From: CAVQRC01 sp963715045
GTDB lineage: Bacteria > Planctomycetota > Planctomycetia > Pirellulales > Lacipirellulaceae
Direction: 5' to 3'
Length of the DNA: 64,000 bases
Assembly: GCA_963715045.1 (NCBI GenBank)
Contig: CAVQRC010000025.1
Coordinates: 62,001-126,000, forward strand
Shown here piece by piece: positions 27,176 to 36,200 of this stretch (position 1 is the stretch's first letter; each line of letters begins with the position of its first letter). The notes beneath the pieces are model-generated. The model did not search any database, was not told the DNA's origin, and was given only the letters and a program-made list of their open reading frames with translations. The position numbers and the translations under genes are program-made.

Positions 27176-28198
27176 ATGCGGTTGAAAGATCGCCATCAAG
27201 CTGGTTTTACACTCGTTGAACTGCTGGTCGTCATCGCGATCATCGGCATCCTGGTCGCGCTCTTGCTGCCAGCCGTCCAGTCGGCTCGGGAAGCGGCGAG
27301 GCGAACGCAGTGCCAGAACAATCTCAAGCAGATCGGACTCGCGTCGCTCAATCACGAATCCGCCCAGGGCTTCCTCCCTTCGAGCGGATGGGGCTGGCGG
27401 TGGCAAGGCGACCCCGACCGCGGATATGACGAGAATCAGCCCGGCGGCTGGGCATACAACATCATCAGTTACATGGAAGAGGGAGTGATCCGCGACCTCG
27501 GTAAAGGCGCGAATCTCGACCAGGGCGAGGCTTCCGGCACTTACTTGCAGGAACTGATCACTGCCGTCAGCACGCCAATTCCAGCCTTCAATTGCCCGAC
27601 CCGGCGGGAGCCGCTCGCCTACCCGCTGACGCGAAATGGCGACCTCGCGAATAATCTTCGCGGTTGCAGCGTGGCCAACGGGTGTGTCGTCGCCCGCAGC
27701 GACTTTCAGGCCAACAGCGGAAACATCTGGGCGGCCGAAGAAGGTGGTCCCAGCAGCTACGCCCAGGTCGCAAGCGGCTACCGTTTCCTGTCCGAGACGC
27801 GAGACCAGTCCGGCATCAGCTTTCAGCGAAGTACCATCCGGATCGGGCAAATCACAGACGGTACCAGCAAGACGATCATGGTTGGAGAGAAGAACCTCAA
27901 TCCGGATCAATACACGACGGGCGATGATCCGGCCGACGATCAGAACATTTTCCTGGGCCACGACCGCGACGTGAACGGCTACACGGGCCGAGGTACGGGC
28001 GCTTTACCAGACGCACGTTTTGTGCTGCGTCCGATCCAGGACACGCCCGGCCTGGCCACGACATATAACTTCGGCAGTGCCCACGTCTCGGGATTTTTTG
28101 CCGTCTTCTGCGATGGGTCGGTGTCGAACATTTCGTACGACGTCGACGACCTCGTGTTCTATCTCCAGGGTGGCCGAAACGACGGCGCCGACCAGTAG
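27176..28198 (+). CDS. DUF1559 (planctomycete pilin-like) protein, first of a tandem pair
   Basis: 340 aa from ATG 27176, preceded by GGAGG. A type IV prepilin-like leader (FTLVELLVVIAIIGILVALL, about residues 12-31) is followed by the invariant LLPAVQSAREAARRTQCQNN-type helix and the DUF1559 body, ending FGSAHVSGFFAVFCDGSV-like in the family-typical FCDGSV strand. The family is vastly expanded in planctomycetes; members are thought to be exported by a pilin/pseudopilin route, with unknown function. It is followed after 35 bp by a close paralogue. Confidence 0.9.
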   Translation: MRLKDRHQAGFTLVELLVVIAIIGILVALLLPAVQSAREAARRTQCQNNLKQIGLASLNHESAQGFLPSSGWGWRWQGDPDRGYDENQPGGWAYNIISYMEEGVIRDLGKGANLDQGEASGTYLQELITAVSTPIPAFNCPTRREPLAYPLTRNGDLANNLRGCSVANGCVVARSDFQANSGNIWAAEEGGPSSYAQVASGYRFLSETRDQSGISFQRSTIRIGQITDGTSKTIMVGEKNLNPDQYTTGDDPADDQNIFLGHDRDVNGYTGRGTGALPDARFVLRPIQDTPGLATTYNFGSAHVSGFFAVFCDGSVSNISYDVDDLVFYLQGGRNDGADQ

Positions 28199-28233
28199 CA
28201 ATTTCACCGATGGAACGCGGGAGAAACGTTTTG

Positions 28234-29247
28234 ATGTGGCGGACACGCGGCACGCGTGGTTTCACGCTGGTCGAACTGCTGGTCGTGATCGCGATCATCG
28301 GGATTCTGGTGGCTCTGCTGTTGCCGGCCGTCCAGGCAGCCCGCGAGGCGGCCCGACGTACGCAGTGCCTCAATAACTTGAAACAGATGGGCCTTGCCTG
28401 GCACAACCACGAGTCGGCCCAGGGCTTCTTCCCTTCAAGCGGTTGGGGCTGGCGGTGGCAGGGTGATCCCGACCGCGGCTACGACCTCAACCAGCCCGGG
28501 GGTTGGGGCTACAACATCATCACCTACATGGAAGAGGGAGTGATTCGCGACCTTGGCAAAGGTGCGAATCTCGATCAGGGGCCTGCCACGGGGAGCTATC
28601 TGCAGGAATTGATCACGGCCGTCAGCACGCCGCTGCCGGTCTTTATCTGCCCCAGCCGTCGCCAGCCACTGGCCTACCCGCTTCGACGCAACGGCAACCT
28701 CGCCAACAATCTCTCCGCATGCGTGGCGGACGACTGTGTTGTCGCCCGCACCGATTACCAGGCCAACAGCGGAAACGTCTGGGCGAGCGGACCCGGCGGT
28801 GGGCCTAACAGCTATGAAGAGGTTTCCAGCGGACGACATCGATTCGTCTATGAGAGTCGTGAGCAATCCGGCGTGACCTGGCAACGCAGCATGCTGCGGA
28901 TGGGTCAGATCACCGACGGTACGAGCAAAACCTTCATGGTGGGTGAGAAGTACCTCAACCCGGATCACTATTCGACCGGGGACGACGCGGCTGACGATCA
29001 GAATATTTTCGTGGGCCACGACCGCGACGTGAATGGCTACACGGGCCGAGGCGTGCGACAGGAACCCGATCCGAGGTTTGTGTTGCGGCCAGAGCGGGAC
29101 ACACCGGGTCTGTCACTGGCCTATAACTTTGGCAGCACCCACGTCTCGGGGTTTCATGTTGCGTTCTGCGACGGCGCGGTGACGAGCATTTCGTACGATG
29201 TCGACGATCTGGTGTTCTTGCTCTACGGCGGCCGCAACGATCAGTAG
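28234..29247 (+). CDS. DUF1559 (planctomycete pilin-like) protein, second of a tandem pair
   Basis: 337 aa from ATG 28234 (GGGAG upstream; ATG 28210 is an in-frame alternative). It has the same prepilin leader (GFTLVELLVVIAIIGILVAL) and is strikingly similar to the preceding protein throughout, for instance SSGWGWRWQGDPDRGYD, ITAVSTP, QANSGN, GQITDGTSKT and GHDRDVNGYTGRG are shared. This is a recent tandem duplication. Both end in a short SYDVDDLVF ... GGRND tail. The family's function is unknown; cell-surface location is inferred. Confidence 0.9.
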   Translation: MWRTRGTRGFTLVELLVVIAIIGILVALLLPAVQAAREAARRTQCLNNLKQMGLAWHNHESAQGFFPSSGWGWRWQGDPDRGYDLNQPGGWGYNIITYMEEGVIRDLGKGANLDQGPATGSYLQELITAVSTPLPVFICPSRRQPLAYPLRRNGNLANNLSACVADDCVVARTDYQANSGNVWASGPGGGPNSYEEVSSGRHRFVYESREQSGVTWQRSMLRMGQITDGTSKTFMVGEKYLNPDHYSTGDDAADDQNIFVGHDRDVNGYTGRGVRQEPDPRFVLRPERDTPGLSLAYNFGSTHVSGFHVAFCDGAVTSISYDVDDLVFLLYGGRNDQ

Positions 29248-29393
29248 CTGCACTCTGTCGACGGGGCATTCCGTGACCCGACCAGTTAGCGACCGCCGTA
29301 TCAAGTAGCCGGGGCACTCCGTGACCCGAGCCGAAAAAGCGACCACAATCCAGTGCCGCTTGGAAGCCGCCGCCGGCGTGAAAGCGGCGATGG

Positions 29394-29525
29394 CTCAACA
29401 TCCCCGCCACGGAGTGACGGGACTACACGTAGACCACAACCCATCGCCGGCTGGAAACCGCGGCCGCCAGGACAGCCGAGCCGGCGGTGACTCAACATCC
29501 CCGCCACGGAGTGACGGGACTACAC
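29394..29525 (+). repeat. 35-bp direct repeat pair
   Basis: CTCAACATCCCCGCCACGGA plus 15 further bases (ending GACTACAC) occurs at 29394-29428 and exactly again at 29491-29525, period 97 bp. It contains the GGAGTGAC(C/G)GG core that also appears near 29309 (opposite strand) and 20350. It lies in the spacer between the DUF1559 pair and the secreted HExxH gene. Confidence 0.75.
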
Positions 29526-29581
29526 CCGACCGAACAGCCGCCGCCATCTCAACTGCCGCTGCCCACTCGACGCATGCCAGG

Positions 29582-30565
29582 ATGACTCTTGTCACGATCG
29601 CACTTCTGGCCGCCACGCCAGGGGCAGGTGCCGTCGATTTCCCCCTTCATGGCCACACCGTAGTGGGACTCGCAACCGTCCCGGAAGGCCGGCGACTGAT
29701 CTCCCTGCCCGACGCGTTCACGGCCGCACTCAGCCCCACCGACCTGGCCTACCGACTGAAAACTCGGAAACCAACCACGGCCGCCGACCTGCTCGCCTAC
29801 GCGGCCGACCAGGTCCGCCCGTTCTCGGCGACGGAGACAAAGAAGCTCGAGGCGATCATCGGCCGAGTGCGAGCGCGGCTCACAGGGTTCAAACTCCCCC
29901 TGCCTGAAGAGATCTTCATCGTTAAGACAACCGGCCTTGAGGAAGGTGGCGCGGCTTACTGTCGCCGCAATGCGATCATCTTTCCCGAATCGGTCCTGGG
30001 GCGATCCGATGAGCGACTCGAGCGGCTCTTGATCCATGAGCTGTTTCACGTATTGAGCAATCAGAACGAGCCGCTGCGGCGAGCGCTGTATGCGGTGATC
30101 GGCTTCCGCGCGTGCCCGCCAATCGATCTACCTCGGTCGCTCGCCGACCGGAAACTCACCAACCCTGATGGCCCGACGCTCGAGTACTGCATCACACTCG
30201 AGACCCCCGCGGGCGAACGTGTGGCAGTTCCCTTTCTCTCTGCCCGAATCCCCTTCGACCCCGAGCAACCGAACCGCTCGTTCTTTGAAGTGCTGGAATT
30301 TCGGCTGCTCGCTGTTGAACCAGCCGGGGACCATTGGCGGCCCGTGACCGAGAATGACACGCCCATCTTGCTCGACCCCGCAGTCACTCCTTCCTACGCC
30401 CGCCAGATCGGCGGCAACACGGGCTACATCATTCACCCCGACGAGATCCTGGCCGAGAATTTCGTCGCGCTCGTGCTCGGCACCAAAGACCTGACCACGC
30501 CGAGGATTCCGGCAAGCATAGCCCAGATATTGCGCGAATACCCTCCCACGCCTCCAATCCATTAA
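29582..30565 (+). CDS. Secreted putative zinc peptidase (HExxH protein)
   Basis: About 327 aa from ATG 29582, which places a signal peptide first (MTLVTIALLAATPGAGAVDF). The motif RLLIHELFHVLSNQNEPLR (about residues 144-162) is HExxH and a second downstream glutamate (DEILAENFVALVLG) could be the third zinc ligand of a gluzincin-like site. I cannot name the family. The frame extends to 29321, but there it runs through the direct repeats, so that extension is rejected. Likely periplasmic. Confidence 0.6.
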   Translation: MTLVTIALLAATPGAGAVDFPLHGHTVVGLATVPEGRRLISLPDAFTAALSPTDLAYRLKTRKPTTAADLLAYAADQVRPFSATETKKLEAIIGRVRARLTGFKLPLPEEIFIVKTTGLEEGGAAYCRRNAIIFPESVLGRSDERLERLLIHELFHVLSNQNEPLRRALYAVIGFRACPPIDLPRSLADRKLTNPDGPTLEYCITLETPAGERVAVPFLSARIPFDPEQPNRSFFEVLEFRLLAVEPAGDHWRPVTENDTPILLDPAVTPSYARQIGGNTGYIIHPDEILAENFVALVLGTKDLTTPRIPASIAQILREYPPTPPIH

Positions 30566-30604
30566 ATGTAAAACCGCGAATGCAATTCGCGCACTTCGAA
30601 AGCG

Positions 30605-30900
30605 GTTAGCACGCTCCACCCCTCTGCTGCGGGGCGCCACGAGCAACGTCACGGATCCCTCCACGACCCGACGGATTTCCCCCTCCCCCTCGCCCCCGGA
30701 GTCCCTCGCGGTCAGCACGCCCCCCTTTCTGCCGCGAGGCGCCACGCAGCAACGTCACGGATCCCTCCACGACCCGACGGATTTCCCCCCCCTCGCCCCC
30801 GGAGTCCCTCGCGGTCAGCACGCTCCCCCCTGCCGCGTGACGCCACAAGCGACGTCAATGCCCCCTCCACGACCCGACGGATTTCCAAAACTCGCCGGAG
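30605..30900 (+). repeat. Tandem repeat, ~104-bp unit, about 2.8 copies
   Basis: Units start at 30605, 30711 and 30814, each beginning GT(T/C)AGCACGC and containing CCTCCACGACCCGACGGATT. The first two also share CGCCCCCGGAGTCCCTCGCG. The units lie wholly in the spacer between two convergent genes and have no long open frame conserved between units. Confidence 0.8.
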
Positions 30901-30969
30901 CCCCCCTGTCGAATCCGCCGATGCCGTCCCGCATCTCTGTCACACTCGGCGAGTGTGACCCACTTGCCA

Positions 30970-31800
30970 CTACATCCAGTCCGCGAACACTTCGCACATC
31001 GGCCCGAATTCAAACTCGCCCAGCAGGCGATCGAGCCGCGTCTCGGTCTTATCGAGATTTACATAGTGCCGCAGCCGCGACTTGAGCGGCAGGCCGGCCA
31101 CCCGCGGTTGGCCGGGATCGAACTCCCAGGGATGGAGATACACGATCGCTGGCTGCTGGGCGAGGTTGACGTGCCGGATACCCCGCCGCGTCAACCCCAG
31201 CGGGTAGAGTCGGAAGTACCCCCCTCCGGCGATCGGCAGATTTCTGCCGCCCAGGCGATAGGTTGTCAGCGGAAGTTCACTCAGGCCGGCCTCGACGCGA
31301 TTGGCAAACCGCGGCGCGGCCGCGATTCCATAGGTGTCGTGCAGCGAGGTGGGAAACACGCTCGAGTCGTAGGCGAAACCGGCGTCGCGGAGCACCTCGA
31401 AAGCCCAGGGCGTGGCGTCGGTAATCGAAAACGACGGGGCCCGGTAACCGCGAATCGGGACCTCAACGGCGCTCCGGATCGCGGCGTCCGCCCGCCGTAG
31501 ATCGTCAGCGAATTCTTCCGGCGACAAGGTGTAGACGAGCCGATGCCAATAGCTGTGACTGGCGATCTCGTGACCGGCGGCGGCGATGGCTCGAACCAGC
31601 TCCGGCTCGCGCTCGGCGACCCACCCGAGGATGAAGAACGTCGCCTGTACGCGGTGTCGCTCGAGCAGCCGCAGGATTCGCTCGGTATTCGCAGCCACGC
31701 GGCGATCGAACGTGTCCCACGCATTCCGGTGGATCACATCCGCGAACGCCTGGACATGAAAATAGTCCTCGACATCGAAAGATAACGCGTTCTTGATCAT
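30970..31800 (-). CDS. XrtA/PEP-CTERM-associated polysaccharide deacetylase
   Basis: 276 aa. The NodB metal site is seen in ALSFDVEDYFH (D9, D12) and HEIASHSYWH (H82, H86), with GYRAPSFSI and the IVYLHPWEFDPGQP end. This layout (short N-terminus, D-x-E-D-Y-F-H opening and DUF3473-type C-terminus after the WEFD motif) is the form found with exosortase loci and exopolysaccharide production. It likely deacetylates GlcNAc-type residues in the envelope polysaccharide. The genes at 53.8-64 kb would supply its pathway. Confidence 0.85.
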   Translation of the reverse strand: MIKNALSFDVEDYFHVQAFADVIHRNAWDTFDRRVAANTERILRLLERHRVQATFFILGWVAEREPELVRAIAAAGHEIASHSYWHRLVYTLSPEEFADDLRRADAAIRSAVEVPIRGYRAPSFSITDATPWAFEVLRDAGFAYDSSVFPTSLHDTYGIAAAPRFANRVEAGLSELPLTTYRLGGRNLPIAGGGYFRLYPLGLTRRGIRHVNLAQQPAIVYLHPWEFDPGQPRVAGLPLKSRLRHYVNLDKTETRLDRLLGEFEFGPMCEVFADWM

Positions 31801-31897
31801 GGCCGTGGTCGGATTACCGGACGGCGAAGCGACAACGCGGTATCAGGAACTGCTCCCGATGCGGCCCCCCGCTCAGCTGCATCCCAGGATTCGGCCC

Positions 31898-32287
31898 TCA
31901 CGGCTGCTGCGGCAGCTGCTGCGGCAGCAGGTTCCAGATCGCATAGGCGATCGCGCCCATACAGAGCAAGAACACGACCAACCCGATGATCTCCACGTGC
32001 TTCTGGCGAGTTCGCCTCTGGCTGTGTTTCTGGACGAGGTGCATCAGTGACCCGACTTGTCGATCCACCGGGGCGGGGGCATCGGGCAGCTCTTGCTCGC
32101 TGGCAGCCGTGTCGGACGGCGGCTCTGGCGACTGCTCGGCATCGCACGACTCGGTTGCCGCTACGCTGGCAGGCGGATCATCCGCGACCGCGGCAGGCGG
32201 ATGCTTGCCGGCGTGCCCGAGCGGGCCAAATGGGAGTGGCGAAACCATCTCGATGATGTGCATTTCAATTCTCGCCCCGTCTTGCAT
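31898..32287 (-). CDS. Small single-pass membrane protein
   Basis: Up to 129 aa. An N-terminal Pro/Ala/Ser/Glu-rich part is followed by a basic stretch (KHSQRRTRQKH) and one helix (VEIIGLVVFLLCMGAIAYAIW, about residues 97-117), then a short Gln/Pro tail. Tail-anchored topology is suggested. The start may be the second Met. It lies 97 bp upstream of the deacetylase on the same strand. No family recognised. Confidence 0.45.
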   Translation of the reverse strand: MQDGARIEMHIIEMVSPLPFGPLGHAGKHPPAAVADDPPASVAATESCDAEQSPEPPSDTAASEQELPDAPAPVDRQVGSLMHLVQKHSQRRTRQKHVEIIGLVVFLLCMGAIAYAIWNLLPQQLPQQP

Positions 32288-32659
32288 CCGCTCGTGTAGG
32301 TTGGAGCGGGATCGACCGCCAGACGCGATTTCGACCCTTGGGGATGTGCATGCGTCCTTCTCGACGCCGCTTCACTCAACGAAAGGTGTCGAAGAAGTCG
32401 TGAGGCAGGACTGACAGGAGAAGCGGTCTCGGGTGGGAAAACCGCTGGGTGGCAAACCGAAAACCAGCTGCCTACGCCCCCCCATTCCCTCCGCTCCTGC
32501 GCTCAACCTATCAATCGCCCCAGCACTGGTCAAACGATTTGTATTCCAAAACGGCTTGAATCCGAGGGAGATCCCCGGTCAGAGAGAATCCGCCAGTTGT
32601 ACGCCGCGGGGAACCGATCTGGTAGCTGAAACGCAGGGCGGATTCCGCTGCGGCAGGAT
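32288..32659. other. Spacer between the small membrane protein and TolC-like genes
   Basis: 372 bp. No gene, repeat or strong hairpin seen; short frames on both strands are unsupported. Confidence 0.4.
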
Positions 32660-33980
32660 CTACGGAACACCCAGCAGCCCAGATGCATATCGCAACCGCA
32701 CTTGAGCCAGGAATCGGTCGTACTTGGCCGAATGGTAATCGCGGACGGCCTGCGTCAGATCCGACTGCGCGTCCAGGACCACCGCACTCAGGACGACACC
32801 GCGTTGATACTGAATTTCCGATACCCGCAGGTTCTCTGCGGCGTGGCCCCACGCCTCGGCGGCCACTTCCAACCTCTGTGTCGCTTCCTCACGTCTTTTC
32901 CAGGCAGTCAACAAGTCCAGCGAGATTTGCGAACGAAGTTCTTCCGCCGCACGTTTGACACTGGCCGCCCGGAACTGCTCTGCCCGGGATCGTCGCGACG
33001 CTTTGCCACCGTCGAACACGTTGTAATCGACGATGATCGCCGCGGTGCCAAGTGCTTGCGGCGTCTGATACTGATTTTCCACGTATTGCAGACTGGCTGA
33101 AGCCGAAACCTGGGGGCGGGTCGCCGCCTTCGCATTCAGGGAGGAGTAGTTGTACGACGCGTACAACGCATGCATCCGCTGCAGGTCGGGGCGTTGCTCC
33201 CAGGCGAGCTGCGTCAAGGTATCGAGATCCAGTTCCAGCCGGGGAAACTCCATGTCATCGAGCCGGACCGGACTGGACAGCGGCCGCCCCAGCGTGTGGT
33301 TGTAACGGGCTGCCGCGATCTCCAGCTTCTGGCGTGCCTGGATCTGCGCCTGGCGAGCGGACGAAGTGGCGACTCGAGCGGCGAGATAGTCCGTACGCGG
33401 GACGCGCTCATGCTCGAACAGCCTGGCCACTTCCTGCTCGTGGGCCAGGCGACTCTGAAGGTCGTCACTGGCGACCCCACATTCGCGCTGGGCGCGGAGT
33501 ACCGCGACGTAGCTTTCGGCCACCTCGTACAACAGGTCCAGCCGTGCCTGAGCTACGTCAAATGTCGACGCCGTTTGCAGGGACTGGGCCGTGAGAATGC
33601 CATTTTCGATTCTCCCCCCGGTATAGAGCGGAAGGCGGACTTCCGCTCCGGCTGCCGGACCATCCTGCTGCTGGTAGGGAAACTGGATGTTTCCCAGGGT
33701 TCCGGTGGGGTCGAATCCACGAAACTGCCGCTCGTCCGTCCGCAGTGAGTACGATCCCATGTAGGGCAACATTCGGCAGACGCTCGGCACGGGCGGCGTA
33801 GGCATCCTCTTCGGTGCTGTGCTGCTGGAGTTGGGCAGCGGCCAGTTCATGGTTGCCGGAGACGGCCTGCGACCAGGCCTCGTTGAGGGTCTCGGCAACG
33901 CACGCGGGGTCATTGCACGCATTGCCACCGCCGCAGATCACGCAGCAGACTCCTAGCCACCTTATGAGCGCTCGCCCCAT
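32660..33980 (-). CDS. TolC-family outer membrane efflux protein (frame broken once)
   Basis: About 440 aa. The first frame (ATG 33980) gives an N-terminus with a Cys-containing leader, then ETLNEAWSQAVSGNHEL. It breaks near 33760 and the next frame continues SYSLRTDERQF, AGAEVRLPLYTGGRIENGI and LLYEVAESYVAVLRAQRE. The second repeat has ATRPQVSASASLQYVEN, IIVDYNVFDGGKA and RAEQFRAASVKRAAEELRSQ. This duplicated strand/coiled-coil architecture and the GG(K/R) turns are diagnostic for outer-membrane efflux trimers. It would pair with the HlyD/ABC exporter at 41.6-44.7 kb or the HlyD at 47.9 kb (inference); it is not adjacent to either. Confidence 0.85.
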
Positions 33981-34388
33981 GACGCCTTCGGTAGTTGTGT
34001 TGACCTAAGGGACTGGCGGTCCCTTTCTCAAACGTCGGTCGCCAGCGGTGCCGCGATCAGAAGTTCACGCCAGACGCGATAGTCGGCATCACCGGCCAAG
34101 TTTGCCCTGTTCCCCGGTGCTACCCGATTCGAACGCCTCTCTTATCGCGTATTTTTTTTCGTGAATTTCGGGGCAACACCTGTGCGCAACGCGTAAACCC
34201 TTTTTCAAAAGCCACTTGCGTCGCAAGCTACCGGTCCTGGAATCACCTGTGTGGGATCCACGGCACTGGCAAGAAAGGAGGAATACGGCTAGACTTCGCC
34301 AATCGTTACTTTTTGGCTGATCCACACGATTCCACGCCATCGCCGCCTTGCCCCCGCGGTTCGATCCACCAACAAGAAATGCTCCCCG
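33981..34388. other. Divergent spacer, TolC-like / PEP-CTERM genes
   Basis: 408 bp without a supported gene. It includes an AT-rich patch at 34140-34210 (GTATTTTTTTTCGTG, CCCTTTTTCAAAAG) that may be promoter or terminator sequence; no clear hairpin was identified. Confidence 0.35.
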
Positions 34389-35279
34389 ATGAGACGCGCC
34401 TTTCGCTACCTCTCGCTGATCTCGCTGCTCGCCTTGACGCAACCGGTAGCTGCCTCGATTGCCCACTACTCGATCATTCCGGAATTCCAGACGGACAATT
34501 TCTCGGCGTCCTGGATTCATAGTGGAACCAGAGGCCGCGGTGGCAGCGGCACGCGGTCGAACGGGCCTCGCATGTCGGGGAGGTCGTCCGGTCAATTGTC
34601 AGGCAGTCTTTCTGGCAACCTGGATGGAAACACCCTGCTAGGGATGACCGGTACTCTTTCCAGCACGGTTGGGAGTCTCAAACGATACGACCAGCTCGCC
34701 GACTATGCCGAGTCTTTTGCTGGAATTCATCGAGTGTCTTCCTTCGATGAGCTCGAGCTCCGGATTACCGCTGGCGGGATGCAGTTCGAGACGGCCGGCA
34801 CCGGCACGGGTGAATTTACGGGAGGATGGTTCGACTACGAACTTCTCATCGATGACTTGGCCACCGACAGCGTAGGCTTCGTTTCCGTGACTAAGGGAAC
34901 GTTCTACATCAAGCCCCAGGCGGAAACCGGCGGCTCGCATCCGCTCGAACCCAACCGCGGCGACTCTGGCGAATGGACCGCGTGGGGTAACAACTGGGCA
35001 CACGACGGTGCACCTTATGGTTCACCTCGAGGTGAACGCGTCGGGAGTTGGAGCGACTGGGATTTCCTCAAGGCTCTGGGCCACCCTGTAGACAGCGATG
35101 GAGATTTGCGCCTGACCAAGCGAAGGAACGTCGATCACGGTATTCAGCTCGGCATCGACCTGTACGCAGTGATGGAGAGCGAGCCTGGCGATACGCCGAC
35201 CGTTCCCGAGCCGGTCGCTGCGGTAATCTGGAGCGGCTTTCTGACGATTGCCCTGGCTTGCCGCCGCTCCCGTTGCTGA
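34389..35279 (+). CDS. PEP-CTERM secreted protein
   Basis: 296 aa. A signal peptide (FRYLSLISLLALTQPVAAS) precedes a Gly/Ser-rich stretch and a beta-rich body with GGMQFETAGTGTGEFTGG. The C-terminus is a sorting signal: TVPEPVAAVIWSGFLTIALACRRSRC, i.e. PEP, helix, basic end. It is a probable substrate for the exosortase at 53.8 kb. No enzymatic motif. The gene stands alone between two minus-strand blocks. Confidence 0.75.
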   Translation: MRRAFRYLSLISLLALTQPVAASIAHYSIIPEFQTDNFSASWIHSGTRGRGGSGTRSNGPRMSGRSSGQLSGSLSGNLDGNTLLGMTGTLSSTVGSLKRYDQLADYAESFAGIHRVSSFDELELRITAGGMQFETAGTGTGEFTGGWFDYELLIDDLATDSVGFVSVTKGTFYIKPQAETGGSHPLEPNRGDSGEWTAWGNNWAHDGAPYGSPRGERVGSWSDWDFLKALGHPVDSDGDLRLTKRRNVDHGIQLGIDLYAVMESEPGDTPTVPEPVAAVIWSGFLTIALACRRSRC

Positions 35280-35413
35280 GTTCATTGCAGCGCGAAAGCT
35301 CACTTGTTCGCGATCCGTACCCTGGCCGTATCCGAGTCCATCGCTGAACTCAAGCAGGTCTTCTACGTCGGAAGAGCTGCGTCGACTCATTAAGCGATCA
35401 GGATGCGTGGAGC

Positions 35414-35734
35414 TTACGTCTCCGTCGTGCTTTCCAACCTGCCATGGCGACCACGCCGTTCAGCAGGTCGTGCTCGACCGTGCTGCTCATTCGGCGGCGG
35501 CTCGCTCGAAACCGCTGCAGCATGCAGTCTCTTCTGCAGCAACAGGTTGGTCTCGATGGCATCTCTTACGAGACGATCGGCGTGACCGTAGCCGATTCGA
35601 ATCCCGGCCAGCAAGCCCGCGACGAGCATTAACGCTCCGGTCGCCCAGGGCGGAAGCAGTGGCGACTCGACCAGGAGCTGCCAATAGGCCCCTGCGATTA
35701 CGAACATCAAACACAGATAATTCAGCGTCTGCAT
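35414..35734 (-). CDS. Small two-helix membrane protein
   Basis: 106 aa from ATG 35734, with GGGGGAG seven bases upstream. Two helices are predicted: LCLMFVIAGAYWQLLV and WATGALMLVAGLLAGIRIGYG, then a basic, disordered tail (NEQHGRARPAERRGRHGRLE). No family recognised. The frame upstream of 35734 is not supported. Confidence 0.5.
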   Translation of the reverse strand: MQTLNYLCLMFVIAGAYWQLLVESPLLPPWATGALMLVAGLLAGIRIGYGHADRLVRDAIETNLLLQKRLHAAAVSSEPPPNEQHGRARPAERRGRHGRLESTTET

Positions 35735-36200
35735 GACCGAATCTCCCCCTCGGAGGAGATGGAACGGTACCGGAATCCGGAACCTGTGCGACAAAGTAGT
35801 CAAAGTGGCCTCCCTTCCGCTGTAGGCGAACGCCCGAAGATAAGATGCCAAATCCCTCACGGCAGTTGCTGAATTATACGCCTGCTCAGGGGCGTGGGGA
35901 GACGAACTTTGCTCCCTGGCACATGCCGCCCGCGTATTTTCCCTGGCCGTCCCTGGAAAATCCGCCCCTGTCCGTGAAATCGGATCGAGTACGCGGTCGC
36001 CAACCGCAGCCGCCGGACTCTGGGGACACCGCCGCCGAACCACGAGATACCACGAGAACCACGAAATACACGAAATGGGTGACCGGGATCTTCGTGATGA
36101 ACGCTAGGCCGACGCCTCAGGCTTCGGTCTCGCTCCTGGCCGTCACCGCCGTGATTCCGCGATTTCGTGTATTTCGTGGTATTTCGTGGTAACCGCAGAG
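35735..36200. other. Spacer carrying an inverted repeat
   Basis: 466 bp with no supported gene. It contains the inverted repeat listed at 36039-36190. Confidence 0.45.
36039..36190. repeat. Inverted repeat with ACCACGAAATACACGAAAT arms
   Basis: ACCACGAAATACACGAAAT near 36058-36076 is matched in reverse by ATTTCGTGTATTTCGTGGT at 36162-36180; further ACCACGA units extend both arms (from 36039, to 36190). The arms enclose about 85 bp. Such ACGAAA-type elements behave like non-autonomous intergenic repeats. It lies directly after the stop of the PP-loop gene (36201). Confidence 0.7.

Noticed and set aside
29321..29581. N-terminal extension of the HExxH protein
   Set aside because: It runs through direct repeats and lacks a signal peptide, whereas ATG 29582 gives one.
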